Translations under genes and position numbers: made by a program
Notes under the pieces: model-generated
The model's input: only the letters and a program-made list of their open reading frames with translations
Told to the model about the DNA's origin: nothing
The model's database searches: none
DNA from: Castellaniella sp034674885
Lineage (GTDB): Bacteria; Pseudomonadota; Gammaproteobacteria; Burkholderiales; Burkholderiaceae_B
Length of the DNA: 64,000 nt
Reading direction: 5' to 3'
Assembly (NCBI RefSeq): GCF_034674885.1
Contig: NZ_JAUCDS010000016.1
Span: forward strand, 1-64,000
Shown here: positions 54,108 to 62,970 of the stretch, piece after piece
How positions within the stretch are numbered: the first letter of the stretch is position 1
How the letters are laid out: the number at the start of each line of letters is the position of its first letter

Positions 54108-54802
54108 CGGCGCTGCCCGCCGGTTGGACGCGTCGTCCGCTGCCAGGCGGCGCGCTGTGCGTGCCCGAGCGCCTGGCGGGCGCAGCCAGGGCTGACTGGT
54201 TCGACCCGCAGCGCCCCGGCGCCGTTGCCGTGGGCGAGGGCGGTCGGCAGGCAGCCTGGTTCGTCGAGGGCGATCACGGCGCTGCGGTCTTGCGGCATTA
54301 CCGTCGCGGCGGATTGCGTGCGCGCCTGGGGCGCGACACGTATTTCTGGCTGGGGGAAGCCCAGGTGCGTGCCTGGGCGGAGGTCCGTGCGCTGGCCCAC
54401 CTGAGGTCGGCCGGTCTGCGGGTGCCCGAACCCCTGGCAGCTGCCTACTGGCGCACCGGCTTGCATTACCGCAACGCCATTCTGATCGCCCGGATCCCGG
54501 GCGCACGGGCGCTGGCCGGCGTGCTGGACCAGGCAGATCCGCATGGCGTGGCGCGGGCGATCCACGCCATGCATGCGGCAGGGGTCTGGCATGCCGACCT
54601 GAATGCCTACAACATTCTGTTCGATGATCAGGGCCGGGTCTGGCTGATTGATTTCGATCGCGCCCGCCTGGGTGTAGTGTCCGGGAGACAGCGGAGCAAA
54701 AACCTGTTGCGTCTGCGACGGTCTTTGGTTAAGGTAGCCGGCGCGCGCGGAGCGCAGTGGTGGGATGCACTGGACGGGGCTTATCAGCAATTGTCTGCCT
54801 GA
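54104..54802 (+). CDS. kdkA: 3-deoxy-D-manno-octulosonic acid kinase
   Basis: Inner-membrane-associated kinase phosphorylating Kdo at position 4 in lipopolysaccharide core, found in species with a single Kdo. 232 residues. Kinase-like fold motifs: AVLRHYRRGGLRARLGRDTYFW, VPEPLAAAYW and the catalytic loop VWHADLNAYNILFD followed by WLIDFDRAR. Start at 54104 overlaps the TSUP gene stop. Confidence 0.9.
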   Translation: MTALPAGWTRRPLPGGALCVPERLAGAARADWFDPQRPGAVAVGEGGRQAAWFVEGDHGAAVLRHYRRGGLRARLGRDTYFWLGEAQVRAWAEVRALAHLRSAGLRVPEPLAAAYWRTGLHYRNAILIARIPGARALAGVLDQADPHGVARAIHAMHAAGVWHADLNAYNILFDDQGRVWLIDFDRARLGVVSGRQRSKNLLRLRRSLVKVAGARGAQWWDALDGAYQQLSA

Positions 54803-54861
54803 AAGCAGCGTGATCCGGGCCTGGTGATCCCCTTATATGACCTTTCTATGGGGACCTTGCC

Positions 54862-55959
54862 ATGAAAATCGGCACCGTTCATACCCTGTTGGCCGCCGCC
54901 GCGCTGATTGCAGCCGTGCCGGCGCACGCCCAGGATCGCGTCGTCAACGTCTACAACTGGGCCGAATACACAGCGCCCGATACGCTGTCCGGTTTTGAAA
55001 AGACCACCGGCATCAAGATCCGCTACGACGTCTACGATACCAACGACACCCTGCAGGCCAAACTGCTGACCGGCAAGTCCGGCTACGACGTGGTCGTGCC
55101 GTCCACGCACTATGCGGCCCGTCAGGTCCAGGGTGGTCTATTCCAGAAACTGGATCGCTCGAAGATCCCGAACTGGCAGTATCTGGACCCCGACCTGATG
55201 GCGCTGGTCGCCACGGTCGATCCCGGCAACCAGTACCTGGTGCCCTGGGGCTATGGCACCAATGGCCTGGGCTACAACGTGACCCAGGTGCGCGAGGTCA
55301 TGGGCGACGATGCGCCCCTGAATTCCTGGGACATGCTCTTCAAGCCCGAAAACGCGGCCAAACTCCAGTCCTGCGGCATTTCCATGCTGGACGAGGCAGC
55401 CCAGGTCTTTCCGGCTGTGCTGCATTATCTGGGCAAGGATCCCAACAGCAGCGACCCCAAGGACTACGAGGCCGCGCTGGCGCTGCTGAAGACCATCCGC
55501 CCCTATATCCGCCAGTTCAGCTCCTCCGGCTATATCGATGAACTCGCCTCGGGCGGCCTGTGCATGGTGTATGGCTTTTCGGGCGACGTGATGATCGCTT
55601 CGGCGCGCGCTCGCGAGGCGAAGAAATCCTACGCTATCGACTATTACATTCCCGATGGCGGCGCGCCGGTCTGGTTCGACACCATGGCCATCCCCAAGAG
55701 CGCCGAACACGTGGACGAGGCCCACGCCTTCATCAACTACATCGAGACCCCGCAGGTGCACGCGGCTATTACCAACACCATGTTCTATCCGAATGCCAAC
55801 AAAGAGGCCCGGAAGTACGTGGTCAAGGAAGTCGCCGACAACCCCATGATCTATCCCCCGGCGGACGTGTCCCGCACGCTGTTCGTCATCAAGCCCCAGC
55901 CCATGAACATCCTGCGCCTGCAGACGCAGATGTGGGCCCAGCTGAAGACCGGACGCTGA
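54862..55959 (+). CDS. potF: Periplasmic putrescine/polyamine-binding protein, PotF type
   Basis: Substrate-binding component of a polyamine ABC importer, 365 residues with signal peptide (cleavage AHA-QDR). VVNVYNWAEYTAPDTLSGFEK, GYDVVVPSTHYAARQV, VPWGYGTNGLGYNV and VWFDTMAIPKSAEHV are PotF/PotD landmarks. GGGGA lies before the ATG. A TTATAT near 54832 may be the -10. Leads the potFGHI operon. Confidence 0.95.
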   Translation: MKIGTVHTLLAAAALIAAVPAHAQDRVVNVYNWAEYTAPDTLSGFEKTTGIKIRYDVYDTNDTLQAKLLTGKSGYDVVVPSTHYAARQVQGGLFQKLDRSKIPNWQYLDPDLMALVATVDPGNQYLVPWGYGTNGLGYNVTQVREVMGDDAPLNSWDMLFKPENAAKLQSCGISMLDEAAQVFPAVLHYLGKDPNSSDPKDYEAALALLKTIRPYIRQFSSSGYIDELASGGLCMVYGFSGDVMIASARAREAKKSYAIDYYIPDGGAPVWFDTMAIPKSAEHVDEAHAFINYIETPQVHAAITNTMFYPNANKEARKYVVKEVADNPMIYPPADVSRTLFVIKPQPMNILRLQTQMWAQLKTGR

Positions 55960-57089
55960 TGACCATGCAGGACCCGCGCGGCATGCCTCGCCAGGGCGAG
56001 GCCGACGACTTCGTGCGCATGGAGGAAGTCGTCAAGATCTTCGGCGATACGGTGGCGGTGCAGTCCGTCAGCCTGTCCGTGCGCCGCCACGAGATCTTCG
56101 CCCTGCTGGGCAGTTCGGGCTGCGGCAAATCGACGCTGCTGCGCATGCTGGCGGGTTTCGAGGAACCCACGTCCGGGCGCATCATCCTGGACGACGAGGA
56201 CATCACCGGCCTGCCGCCGCATCGGCGGCCGGTGAACATGATGTTCCAGTCCTACGCCCTGTTTCCGCACATGACGGTCGAGGCCAACGTCGCCTTCGGC
56301 CTGAAACAGGAAGGCGTGCCGCGTTCCGAGATCCACGAGCGTGTCTTCGAGGCCCTGGATCTGGTGCAGATGGCCGGCTACGCGCGGCGCAAGCCGCACC
56401 AGCTGTCCGGCGGCCAGCAGCAGCGCGTCGCCCTGGCCCGCAGCCTGGTGAAACGCCCCAAATTGCTGCTGCTCGACGAACCCATGTCCGCCCTGGACAA
56501 GCAGATCCGTCAGGCCACGCAGATCGAACTGGTGAAGATCCTGGACCAGGTGGGCGTCACCTGCATCATGGTGACGCACGATCAGGAAGAAGCCATGACC
56601 ATGGCCAGCCGCCTGGCCGTCATGACCGAAGGCCAGATCGTGCAGTGCGGCACGCCGCACGACGTCTATACCTTCCCCAGCACCCGATTCGTGGCGGGCT
56701 TCATCGGCTCGACCAATCTCTTCACCGGCACCATCGTGGTCGACGAACCCGATCACGTGCTGATCGAAAGCGACGCCCTGACGCGCCCGCTGTACGTCAG
56801 CCACGGCATCAGCGAGCCTCTGGGCATGGAAGTCCACGTCTCCATCCGGCCGGAACAGATCCGCGTTGGCCGCCAGGCGCCGGAGGCCGAATCCAATTGG
56901 GGCCACGGCATGGTGTCGCACGTCGCCTGGATGGGCAGCTATGCCCGCTACCAGATCCGCCTGGACGCCGGCCAGACCATCGAGGCCAGTGTGCCCAGCC
57001 TGGACTGGAGCCAGTCCGATGCGCCGGGCGTGGACGAAGAGGTCTACGTCACCTGGTCCCATGATGCCGGCATGGTGCTGGCCTCATGA
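55959..57089 (+). CDS. potG: Polyamine ABC transporter ATPase, PotG type
   Basis: 376 residues: Walker A GSSGCGKST, Q-loop MMFQSYALFPHM, signature LSGGQQQRVALARSL, Walker B LLLLDEPMSALD, and a C-terminal TOBE domain (about 285-370). Overlaps potF by TGATG at 55957-55961; a second ATG two codons later (55965) is possible. Confidence 0.95.
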   Translation: MTMQDPRGMPRQGEADDFVRMEEVVKIFGDTVAVQSVSLSVRRHEIFALLGSSGCGKSTLLRMLAGFEEPTSGRIILDDEDITGLPPHRRPVNMMFQSYALFPHMTVEANVAFGLKQEGVPRSEIHERVFEALDLVQMAGYARRKPHQLSGGQQQRVALARSLVKRPKLLLLDEPMSALDKQIRQATQIELVKILDQVGVTCIMVTHDQEEAMTMASRLAVMTEGQIVQCGTPHDVYTFPSTRFVAGFIGSTNLFTGTIVVDEPDHVLIESDALTRPLYVSHGISEPLGMEVHVSIRPEQIRVGRQAPEAESNWGHGMVSHVAWMGSYARYQIRLDAGQTIEASVPSLDWSQSDAPGVDEEVYVTWSHDAGMVLAS

Positions 57090-57985
57090 ACCTCAGCCGT
57101 CGCCCCAGCGCTCGCCAGTGGGCCATCGCCGTGCCCTTTGGCTGGCTGGCCCTGTTCCTGCTGGTGCCGTTCCTGCTGGTCCTGAAGATCAGTTTCTCGG
57201 ACCTGCAGTTCGGCATCCCGCCGTATCTGCCGATCGCCACGCTGCAGGACCAGACCCTGTCGCTGGCGCTGCACCTGCGCGGCTACGTGCTGCTGTTCAC
57301 CGACAGCCTGTATGCGGCGGTCTACCTGAATTCGGTCAAGATGGCCCTGGTCACGACGCTGTGCTGCGCCCTGATCGGCTATCCCATGGCCTATCACATC
57401 GCCCGGTCGCGCCCGGAAGTTCGCAATCTGCTGCTGCTCGGGGTGATCCTGCCGTTCTGGACTTCGCTGTTGCTGCGGGTCTATGCCTGGGTCGGCATCC
57501 TGCGCAATGACGGGCTGCTGAATCACCTGCTGCTGAGCCTGGGTCTGATCGATGCGCCACTGGAGATCTACCGCACGGATCTGGCGGTCTACATCGGCCT
57601 GGTCTATGCCTATCTGCCCTTTTTCATCCTGCCGCTGTACGCCAACCTGGTGAAGCTTGACGGCCGCCTGCTGGAAGCGGCCTGCGACCTAGGGGCCAAG
57701 CCCTGGCAGGCTTTCATCCAGATCACGCTGCCACTGTCCATGCCGGGCGTGATTGCGGGGGCCATGCTGGTGTTCATTCCCTCGGTAGGCGAATACGTGA
57801 TTCCGGAAATGCTGGGGGGCGCCAATACGCTGATGATGGGGCGCGTCATGTGGAATGAATTCTTCAACAACGCCGATTGGCCGATGGCCGCAGCCGTGAC
57901 CTGCGTCATGGTGCTGCTCCTGCTCGTGCCTCTGTCGGTCTTTCAGTACAACCAGGCCCGTCAACTGGCCGGGCGGGATCGATGA
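57086..57985 (+). CDS. potH: Polyamine ABC transporter permease, PotH type
   Basis: 299-residue inner-membrane permease with six predicted helices. EAA loop LLEAACDLGAKPWQAFIQITLPLSMPG, and LPFWTSLLLRVYAWVGILR plus FIPSVGEYVIPEMLGG are PotH landmarks. Coupled to potG and potI by 4-bp overlaps. Confidence 0.95.
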   Translation: MNLSRRPSARQWAIAVPFGWLALFLLVPFLLVLKISFSDLQFGIPPYLPIATLQDQTLSLALHLRGYVLLFTDSLYAAVYLNSVKMALVTTLCCALIGYPMAYHIARSRPEVRNLLLLGVILPFWTSLLLRVYAWVGILRNDGLLNHLLLSLGLIDAPLEIYRTDLAVYIGLVYAYLPFFILPLYANLVKLDGRLLEAACDLGAKPWQAFIQITLPLSMPGVIAGAMLVFIPSVGEYVIPEMLGGANTLMMGRVMWNEFFNNADWPMAAAVTCVMVLLLLVPLSVFQYNQARQLAGRDR

Positions 57986-58797
57986 TGCGGCAGTCCTCCT
58001 GGTTCCGTTTCCTGTCGCTGGTGATCGGCTATGGCTTTCTGTACGTGCCCATCGCCTGCCTGATGGTGTTTTCCTTCAATGACTCGACCTTGATGAATTC
58101 CTGGTCGGGATTTTCCCTGCGCTGGTATCGGTCGCTTTTCCAGGACCAGGCCCTGCTGTCGGCCGCGCGCCTGTCCCTGCTGATCGCGCTGTTGACCGCG
58201 ACGGCCTCGGTAGCCATTGGCACCTGGGCGGGCTACGTGCTGGCTCGCATGGGACGGTTCCGAGGCTTTGGCCTGTATGTCGGCATGCTCAGCGCTCCGC
58301 TGGTGATGCCGGAAGTGGTGCTGGGTATTTCATTGCTGCTGATGTTCGTGGAGATCTCCAAGTTCACCGGTTGGCCCGACGGCAACGGCATGTTCACCAT
58401 CTGGGTGGGACACGTGACCTTGTGCACGGCCTATGTGGCGGTCATCATCCAGTCGCGCGTGCGCGACCTGGACCGTTCCCTGGAAGAGGCCGCCCTGGAT
58501 CTGGGCGCCTCGCCGCTGAAGGTGTTCTTCGTCATCACGCTGCCGCTGATCGCTCCGGCCCTGGCTGCGGCCTGGCTGCTGGCCTTCACCTTGTCGCTGG
58601 ATGACGTGGTCATCGCCGCCTTCCTGTCGGGGCCTGGCTATACCACGTTGCCGCTGGAAGTCTTTTCCCGCGTGCGGCTGGGCCTGAAACCGGAAATCAA
58701 TGCCTTGGCGACTTTGTTCATGGTGCTGGTGGGTATCATCGTGGTGGCGCTCAACCGCATGCAGATCCAGGCCTCAAAGCGGCAGACGGCGGGCTAG
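57982..58797 (+). CDS. potI: Polyamine ABC transporter permease, PotI type
   Basis: 271 residues, six predicted helices. YVPIACLMVFSFNDS near the N terminus, EAA loop LEEAALDLGASPLKVFFVITLPLIAPAL, and FTLSLDDVVIAAFLSGPG are family signatures. The start at 57982 (MMRQSSW) is coupled to potH; the frame is open upstream but inside potH. Last gene of the operon. Confidence 0.95.
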   Translation: MMRQSSWFRFLSLVIGYGFLYVPIACLMVFSFNDSTLMNSWSGFSLRWYRSLFQDQALLSAARLSLLIALLTATASVAIGTWAGYVLARMGRFRGFGLYVGMLSAPLVMPEVVLGISLLLMFVEISKFTGWPDGNGMFTIWVGHVTLCTAYVAVIIQSRVRDLDRSLEEAALDLGASPLKVFFVITLPLIAPALAAAWLLAFTLSLDDVVIAAFLSGPGYTTLPLEVFSRVRLGLKPEINALATLFMVLVGIIVVALNRMQIQASKRQTAG

Positions 58798-58831
58798 TCG
58801 AACACCGCCACCAGGATTCCCGCCCGGCCGA

Positions 58832-60307
58832 TTACACGCCCAGCGCCCACACGGCCAGGCTGAACAATCCTGCCGACAGCAGCATGCTGGCCGGGAAGGT
58901 CAGCAGCCAGGCCAGCAGGATGGTGCGTACCGTCCCGTTGTGCAGGCCGCTGCGGTTGGCCACCATGGTGCCGGCCACCCCCGAGGACAGAACCTGCGTG
59001 GTCGACACCGGCAGGCTGAAGGCGTTGGCCACACCGATGGCACCGACGGCGGTGATCTGGGCGGCCATGCCCTGGGCGTAGGTCATGCCTTGCTTGCCGA
59101 TTTTTTCACCCACGGTCCGCACCACGCGGCGCCAGCCCACCATGGTGCCCAGCCCCAAGGCCAGCGCGACGGCTGCGATCACCCACAGCGGTGCGTATTC
59201 CGTCGTCGCCGACAGGTCGGCGCGCAGGCGCTGCAAGTCCGCCGCCTCGCCGGCGGGCAGTACACCCAGGCTGGCCACCTTGCGGGCGGTATCGTCCAGG
59301 CACAGCAGATGGCGGCGGACGCGCCCGCGCGTCTCGGGCGGCAGTTCATCGTAGGCGCGCACGCCGTCCAGGCTGTGGCGCACCGCCTGGATCGCAGACC
59401 GGGTGTTCTGTGGGTTGCAGCGGGGGGATGCCGGCAGCGCGGCGTCGTGCGGGCGATCCAGCGCCAGGTAGTCGCCCAGGACCACCGCGTTGCGCGCGTA
59501 CAGATCGTTCAGATGGGCGACGGCGTCATAGGTGCGCTGAATCTGGTAGGGCGTGCTGGCCGGGTCCAGCACGAACTTCGCCGGAACGATGCCGATGAGC
59601 ACCAGCATGACCAGCCCGATGCCTTTCTGTCCGTCGTTGGATCCGTGCACAAAGCTCACGCACAGGGCCGACAGCACCAGGACCAGGCGATTCCAGAAGG
59701 GGGGGTGTTTCTTGTCGTTGAGGGCGCGGCGTGCTTCGGGCGTTTTGTGCATCTTCGATCCGGCGAACAGCTTCTTGAGCACCAGCAACAGCCCTGCCGC
59801 CACGACGAAGCCGGCCAGCGGCGAGATGATCAGCGACAGACCGACGTCCAGCGCCTTGCCCCAGTTCACGCCGGCGCCCAGGGGCAGGCCGGTCAGCAGG
59901 CCGTTGGTCAGCCCCACGCCCAGGATCGCGCCGATCAGCGTGTGCGAACTGGATGCGGGAATGCCGAAATACCAGGTGCCGAGGTTCCAGGCGATGGCAG
60001 TGACCAGCATGGAAAACACCATGGCCAGGCTGTGCCCGCTGTTCAGGTTCAGCAGCATGTCCACGGGCAGTAGGTGGACGATGGCGTAGGCCACGCCCAC
60101 GCCTCCCAGCAGCACGCCCAGGAAATTGCAGACGCCGGAGAAGAACACCGCCAGGTGCGGGGGCATGGCCTTGGTGTAGATCACCGTGGCGACGGCATTG
60201 GCGGTGTCGTGGAAGCCGTTGATGAATTCGAAGACCAGGACGAGGGCCAGCGCCAGCACCAGGCTGAGCCCGACCGAAAGCGGCAGGCCCGAGAATAGGT
60301 CAAACAT
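58832..60307 (-). CDS. pit: Low-affinity inorganic phosphate transporter, Pit family
   Basis: 491-residue inner-membrane protein (E. coli PitA 499). The two family signature repeats are GFHDTANAVATVIYT and VHGSNDGQKGIG; ten or so helices flank a hydrophilic central region (about 270-400). GIPASSSHTLIGA and LPVSTTQVLSSG repeat the same fold element in both halves. It couples phosphate (as metal complex) to protons. Converges with potI. Confidence 0.95.
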   Translation of the reverse strand: MFDLFSGLPLSVGLSLVLALALVLVFEFINGFHDTANAVATVIYTKAMPPHLAVFFSGVCNFLGVLLGGVGVAYAIVHLLPVDMLLNLNSGHSLAMVFSMLVTAIAWNLGTWYFGIPASSSHTLIGAILGVGLTNGLLTGLPLGAGVNWGKALDVGLSLIISPLAGFVVAAGLLLVLKKLFAGSKMHKTPEARRALNDKKHPPFWNRLVLVLSALCVSFVHGSNDGQKGIGLVMLVLIGIVPAKFVLDPASTPYQIQRTYDAVAHLNDLYARNAVVLGDYLALDRPHDAALPASPRCNPQNTRSAIQAVRHSLDGVRAYDELPPETRGRVRRHLLCLDDTARKVASLGVLPAGEAADLQRLRADLSATTEYAPLWVIAAVALALGLGTMVGWRRVVRTVGEKIGKQGMTYAQGMAAQITAVGAIGVANAFSLPVSTTQVLSSGVAGTMVANRSGLHNGTVRTILLAWLLTFPASMLLSAGLFSLAVWALGV

Positions 60308-60403
60308 GATGGATGGGAAGGTTCGGGAGACGCGGCATTATTGCAAATTTGGCGCTTCCCGGCTTGGATGGATGCCGTTTCGTGGGCGTCGGTCCGATCT
60401 GCC

Positions 60404-60430
60404 GCACTGCGCGGACCGGATGCGCAGTGC
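60404..60430. terminator. Stem-loop downstream of the carbonic anhydrase gene
   Basis: GCACTGCGC (60404-60412) and GCGCAGTGC (60422-60430) pair perfectly around a 9-base loop, 13 bp past the minus-strand stop. No T-run follows. GGTCCG (60391-60396) can instead pair with CGGACC (60412-60417), giving a competing fold. Confidence 0.5.
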
Positions 60431-60443
60431 GAGACAGGCCGCC

Positions 60444-61181
60444 TTAACCCAGGAAGTCGACTTTTCCGGTGCCCAGGCGGTAGATGCCGCCGGCAATCTT
60501 CAGCTTTCCGGCCTGTTGGGCCTGGGCGATGATGCTGGATCGAGTCGCCAGGTCCGCCATGCCGTTGCGTACGTTCTGCGCGATGGCCGCGTCCAGCAGG
60601 TCAGCTCGATCCGGACCGACCTGCCGGACCGCCGGGACCAGGGCATTCACCAGAGACTGGATGTGGCCGGGGAACTGCGCGTGATCCTTCACCGCCTTGA
60701 CGGCGGCATCCACGGCGCCGCATCGCTCATGCCCCAGGACCAGGATCGCAGGCACGTTCAGCACCGCCACGGCATATTCCAGGCTGCCCAGCATGTCGTC
60801 GTTGGCGAAATTGCCCGCGACCCGCGCGACGAACAGGTCGCCCCGTGCGCTGTCAAAGGCGTATTCGGGCGCGACGCGCGAATCGGCGCAACCCAGGATG
60901 GCGGCGTACGGGTTCTGGCCGCCGGCCAGTGCCTGGCGTTCATGGGCGAAATTATGACGCAGTCTGACGCCCGACACGTAGCGCTGATTGCCTTCGGTCA
61001 GGCGTCGGAGGGCCTCGTCGGGCGAAATGGCATTGTCGGGTTTGGGCAGGCTTTTCGCCCATGCTGCGGGGCCGGTGATGCCGGCCGATGCCGTCAGTGC
61101 CAGCGCCAGGGCGGCCGATGAACGCAGGAAATGACGGCGGGATACGGGCTGCGCGTGCGTGCAGGATGTCGAATCGCACAT
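60444..61181 (-). CDS. Tat-exported beta-class carbonic anhydrase
   Basis: 245 residues interconverting CO2 and bicarbonate. A twin-arginine signal is present (SRRHFLRSSAALALALT, cleavage near AWA). Zinc ligands C98, H151 and C154, and the Asp-Arg dyad D100/R102 in CADSR are intact. Periplasmic beta-carbonic anhydrases occur in other proteobacteria but are the minority. AGGGGAA precedes the ATG at 61181, better supported than the ATG at 61229. Confidence 0.93.
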   Translation of the reverse strand: MCDSTSCTHAQPVSRRHFLRSSAALALALTASAGITGPAAWAKSLPKPDNAISPDEALRRLTEGNQRYVSGVRLRHNFAHERQALAGGQNPYAAILGCADSRVAPEYAFDSARGDLFVARVAGNFANDDMLGSLEYAVAVLNVPAILVLGHERCGAVDAAVKAVKDHAQFPGHIQSLVNALVPAVRQVGPDRADLLDAAIAQNVRNGMADLATRSSIIAQAQQAGKLKIAGGIYRLGTGKVDFLG

Positions 61182-61325
61182 ATGGGTTCCCCTCGAAGAG
61201 GCTGGGGCAGACGGCTGCCCTTGGGTCACATTATTGATGTTTCAAAGGAATGCGGGTGCGGCTGGGCAATATTAGCTGTTTCAGCATGAGAAATGGGATT
61301 TTTCACGCAGCACCCGGATGTGCCG

Positions 61326-61353
61326 TTCCATGGGCAGGCGCTGCCCGTAAAAT
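61326..61353 (+). promoter_or_regulatory. rpiA promoter with palindromic spacer
   Basis: TTCCAT (61326-61331) and TAAAAT (61348-61353) with a 16-bp spacer that is almost wholly the palindrome GGGCAG-GCG-CTGCCC (61332-61346). A regulator bound there would cover the promoter. The rpiA ATG is 33 bp past the -10. Confidence 0.5.
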
Positions 61354-61386
61354 ACAGTCCTTTCAGCCACAGAACGGACGCTCCCC

Positions 61387-62070
61387 ATGTTTTCCCAGGA
61401 TGAACTCAAGCAACAGGTCGCTCAGGCCGCGCTCGATTACGTGCTGCCGCAGTTGCAGCCCGACAGCATCCTGGGGGTAGGGACCGGGTCCACGGTGGAC
61501 CGTTTCATCGACCTGCTGGCCGCGCATCGCCAGGCGTTCCGGGCGGCCGTGTCCAGTTCGGAACGCAGCACCCGGCGCCTGCAGGCGGCTGGCATCGCCG
61601 TGCTGGATCTGAACGACGTCGTCTCGACTGCTCTGTACGTGGACGGCGCCGATGAAATCGACCAGCAATTGAACATGGTTAAGGGCGGGGGTGGGGCGCT
61701 GACGCGGGAAAAGATCGTCTCCTCGGTGGCCGACCGCTTCGTCTGCATCGTCGACGCATCCAAGCTGGTGGATCAGCTGGGCGGTTTTCCGCTGCCCATC
61801 GAGGTCATTCCCCTGGCACGCGAGGCCGTCGCCCGCGAAATCCGCCAGCTGGGCGGGCAGCCGACGCTGCGGGCGGGCTTCACGACCGACAATGGCAATC
61901 AGATCCTGGACGTCACCGGCCTGCAGTACGGCGATCCGGCCGCCTTCGAGGCGATGCTCAATAACATCCCCGGCGTTGTCTGTTGCGGCCTGTTCGCCAT
62001 TTCGGGGGCGCACGTGGCGCTGGTGGCGGGGCAGGACGGCGTGTCCCGCCTGGAACTGCAGGACGCCTGA
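61387..62070 (+). CDS. rpiA: Ribose-5-phosphate isomerase A
   Basis: Pentose phosphate pathway; ribose 5-phosphate to ribulose 5-phosphate. 227 residues. Motifs: ILGVGTGSTVDRFID, SSERSTRRLQAAGI, YVDGADEIDQQLNMVKGGGGALTREKIV with the catalytic Asp and Glu, and LDVTGLQYGDP. Monocistronic by appearance, followed directly by the Pho box of phoU. Confidence 0.97.
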   Translation: MFSQDELKQQVAQAALDYVLPQLQPDSILGVGTGSTVDRFIDLLAAHRQAFRAAVSSSERSTRRLQAAGIAVLDLNDVVSTALYVDGADEIDQQLNMVKGGGGALTREKIVSSVADRFVCIVDASKLVDQLGGFPLPIEVIPLAREAVAREIRQLGGQPTLRAGFTTDNGNQILDVTGLQYGDPAAFEAMLNNIPGVVCCGLFAISGAHVALVAGQDGVSRLELQDA

Positions 62071-62104
62071 CCGTCACACGTCTGTCATATCCGCCTGATA
62101 TGCT
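62071..62104 (+). promoter_or_regulatory. Pho box and -10 element of phoU
   Basis: CCGTCAC (62071-62077), ACGT, CTGTCAT (62082-62088) matches the PhoB site of two 7-bp repeats (CTGTCAT) with a 4-bp spacer; the second repeat is perfect, the first 5 of 7. TATGCT (62099-62104) follows after 10 bp, the distance expected when the Pho box replaces the -35. Confidence 0.75.
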
Positions 62105-62186
62105 GGGATTCTTTCCAAGCGGCAGGCGTGATGGTACGCTGTGCGCTCGTTGAAATCGCCTGAAAGGCAGGCAGAGAGGCCCCCCG

Positions 62187-62906
62187 ATGCTGGAACATAC
62201 CAATAAACAATTTCATGGTGAACTCGAAACCACGCGCTCGATGTTCCTGCAGATGGGCGGTCTGGTCGAATCCATGGTGCTTGACGGCATCCAGGCCCTG
62301 TCCGAAGGCGAATTGCAGCTGGTGGAACGCGTGCGCGAGCACGAACGCCAGGTCAATCAGTTCGAGGTCGACATCGACGAGCGCATCAGCCAGTTGATCG
62401 CCCGCAACCAGCCCACCGCCGTGGACCTGCGGCTGCTGCTGTCGGTGTCGAAGATGCTGACCGACATGGAACGCTGCGGCGACGAGGCGGAAAAGATCGC
62501 CAAGGTCGCCCGACGCCTGCACGAATCCAACGCATCCTACGAGCCGGTGGTCGAACTGCGTCACATGGCCGATGCAGTGGCGGCCATGATCCGTGCGGCG
62601 CTGGACGCCTTCGCCCGCGAAGACCCCATCGCTGCCGCCCAGGTGGTGCGCAACGACAAGGAAGTGGACAAGGAATGGAAAGCGTCCCTGCGCCACATCA
62701 TCACCTACATGATCGAGGATCCGCGCACCATTTCGCACTCCATCGACCTGATCTTCATTGCCCGGGCACTGGAACGCATCGGCGATCACGCGAAGAATAT
62801 GGCCGAGCGCGTCATCTACATGGTGCGTGGCGACGACGTGCGCCACACCGGCGTGACCAATACCGAACGGCTGGCGCGAGGCGAACCGATCGAGCCGCGC
62901 GACTGA
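62187..62906 (+). CDS. phoU: Phosphate-signalling protein PhoU
   Basis: Links the Pst transporter to the PhoR sensor kinase and dampens the Pho response. 239 residues in two three-helix repeats, with the metal-cluster motifs DMERCGDEAEKIAKVAR and ALERIGDHAKNMAERVIY. GAGAGG precedes the ATG. It stands alone here, without pst genes or phoBR, under its own Pho box. Confidence 0.97.
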   Translation: MLEHTNKQFHGELETTRSMFLQMGGLVESMVLDGIQALSEGELQLVERVREHERQVNQFEVDIDERISQLIARNQPTAVDLRLLLSVSKMLTDMERCGDEAEKIAKVARRLHESNASYEPVVELRHMADAVAAMIRAALDAFAREDPIAAAQVVRNDKEVDKEWKASLRHIITYMIEDPRTISHSIDLIFIARALERIGDHAKNMAERVIYMVRGDDVRHTGVTNTERLARGEPIEPRD

Positions 62907-62919
62907 CTGCGCCCCGCGC

Positions 62920-62955
62920 ATGCAGAAAACCCCGCTGTGGCGGGGTTTTCTGCAT
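62920..62955. terminator. Bidirectional terminator between phoU and yggX
   Basis: A perfect 16-bp stem (62920-62935 with 62940-62955) and TGTG loop; AAAA at 62926-62929 and TTTT at 62946-62949 inside the stem provide U-tracts on both strands. It serves the convergent phoU and yggX transcripts. Confidence 0.9.
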
Positions 62956-62970
62956 TATGGGCTGCTGGAA

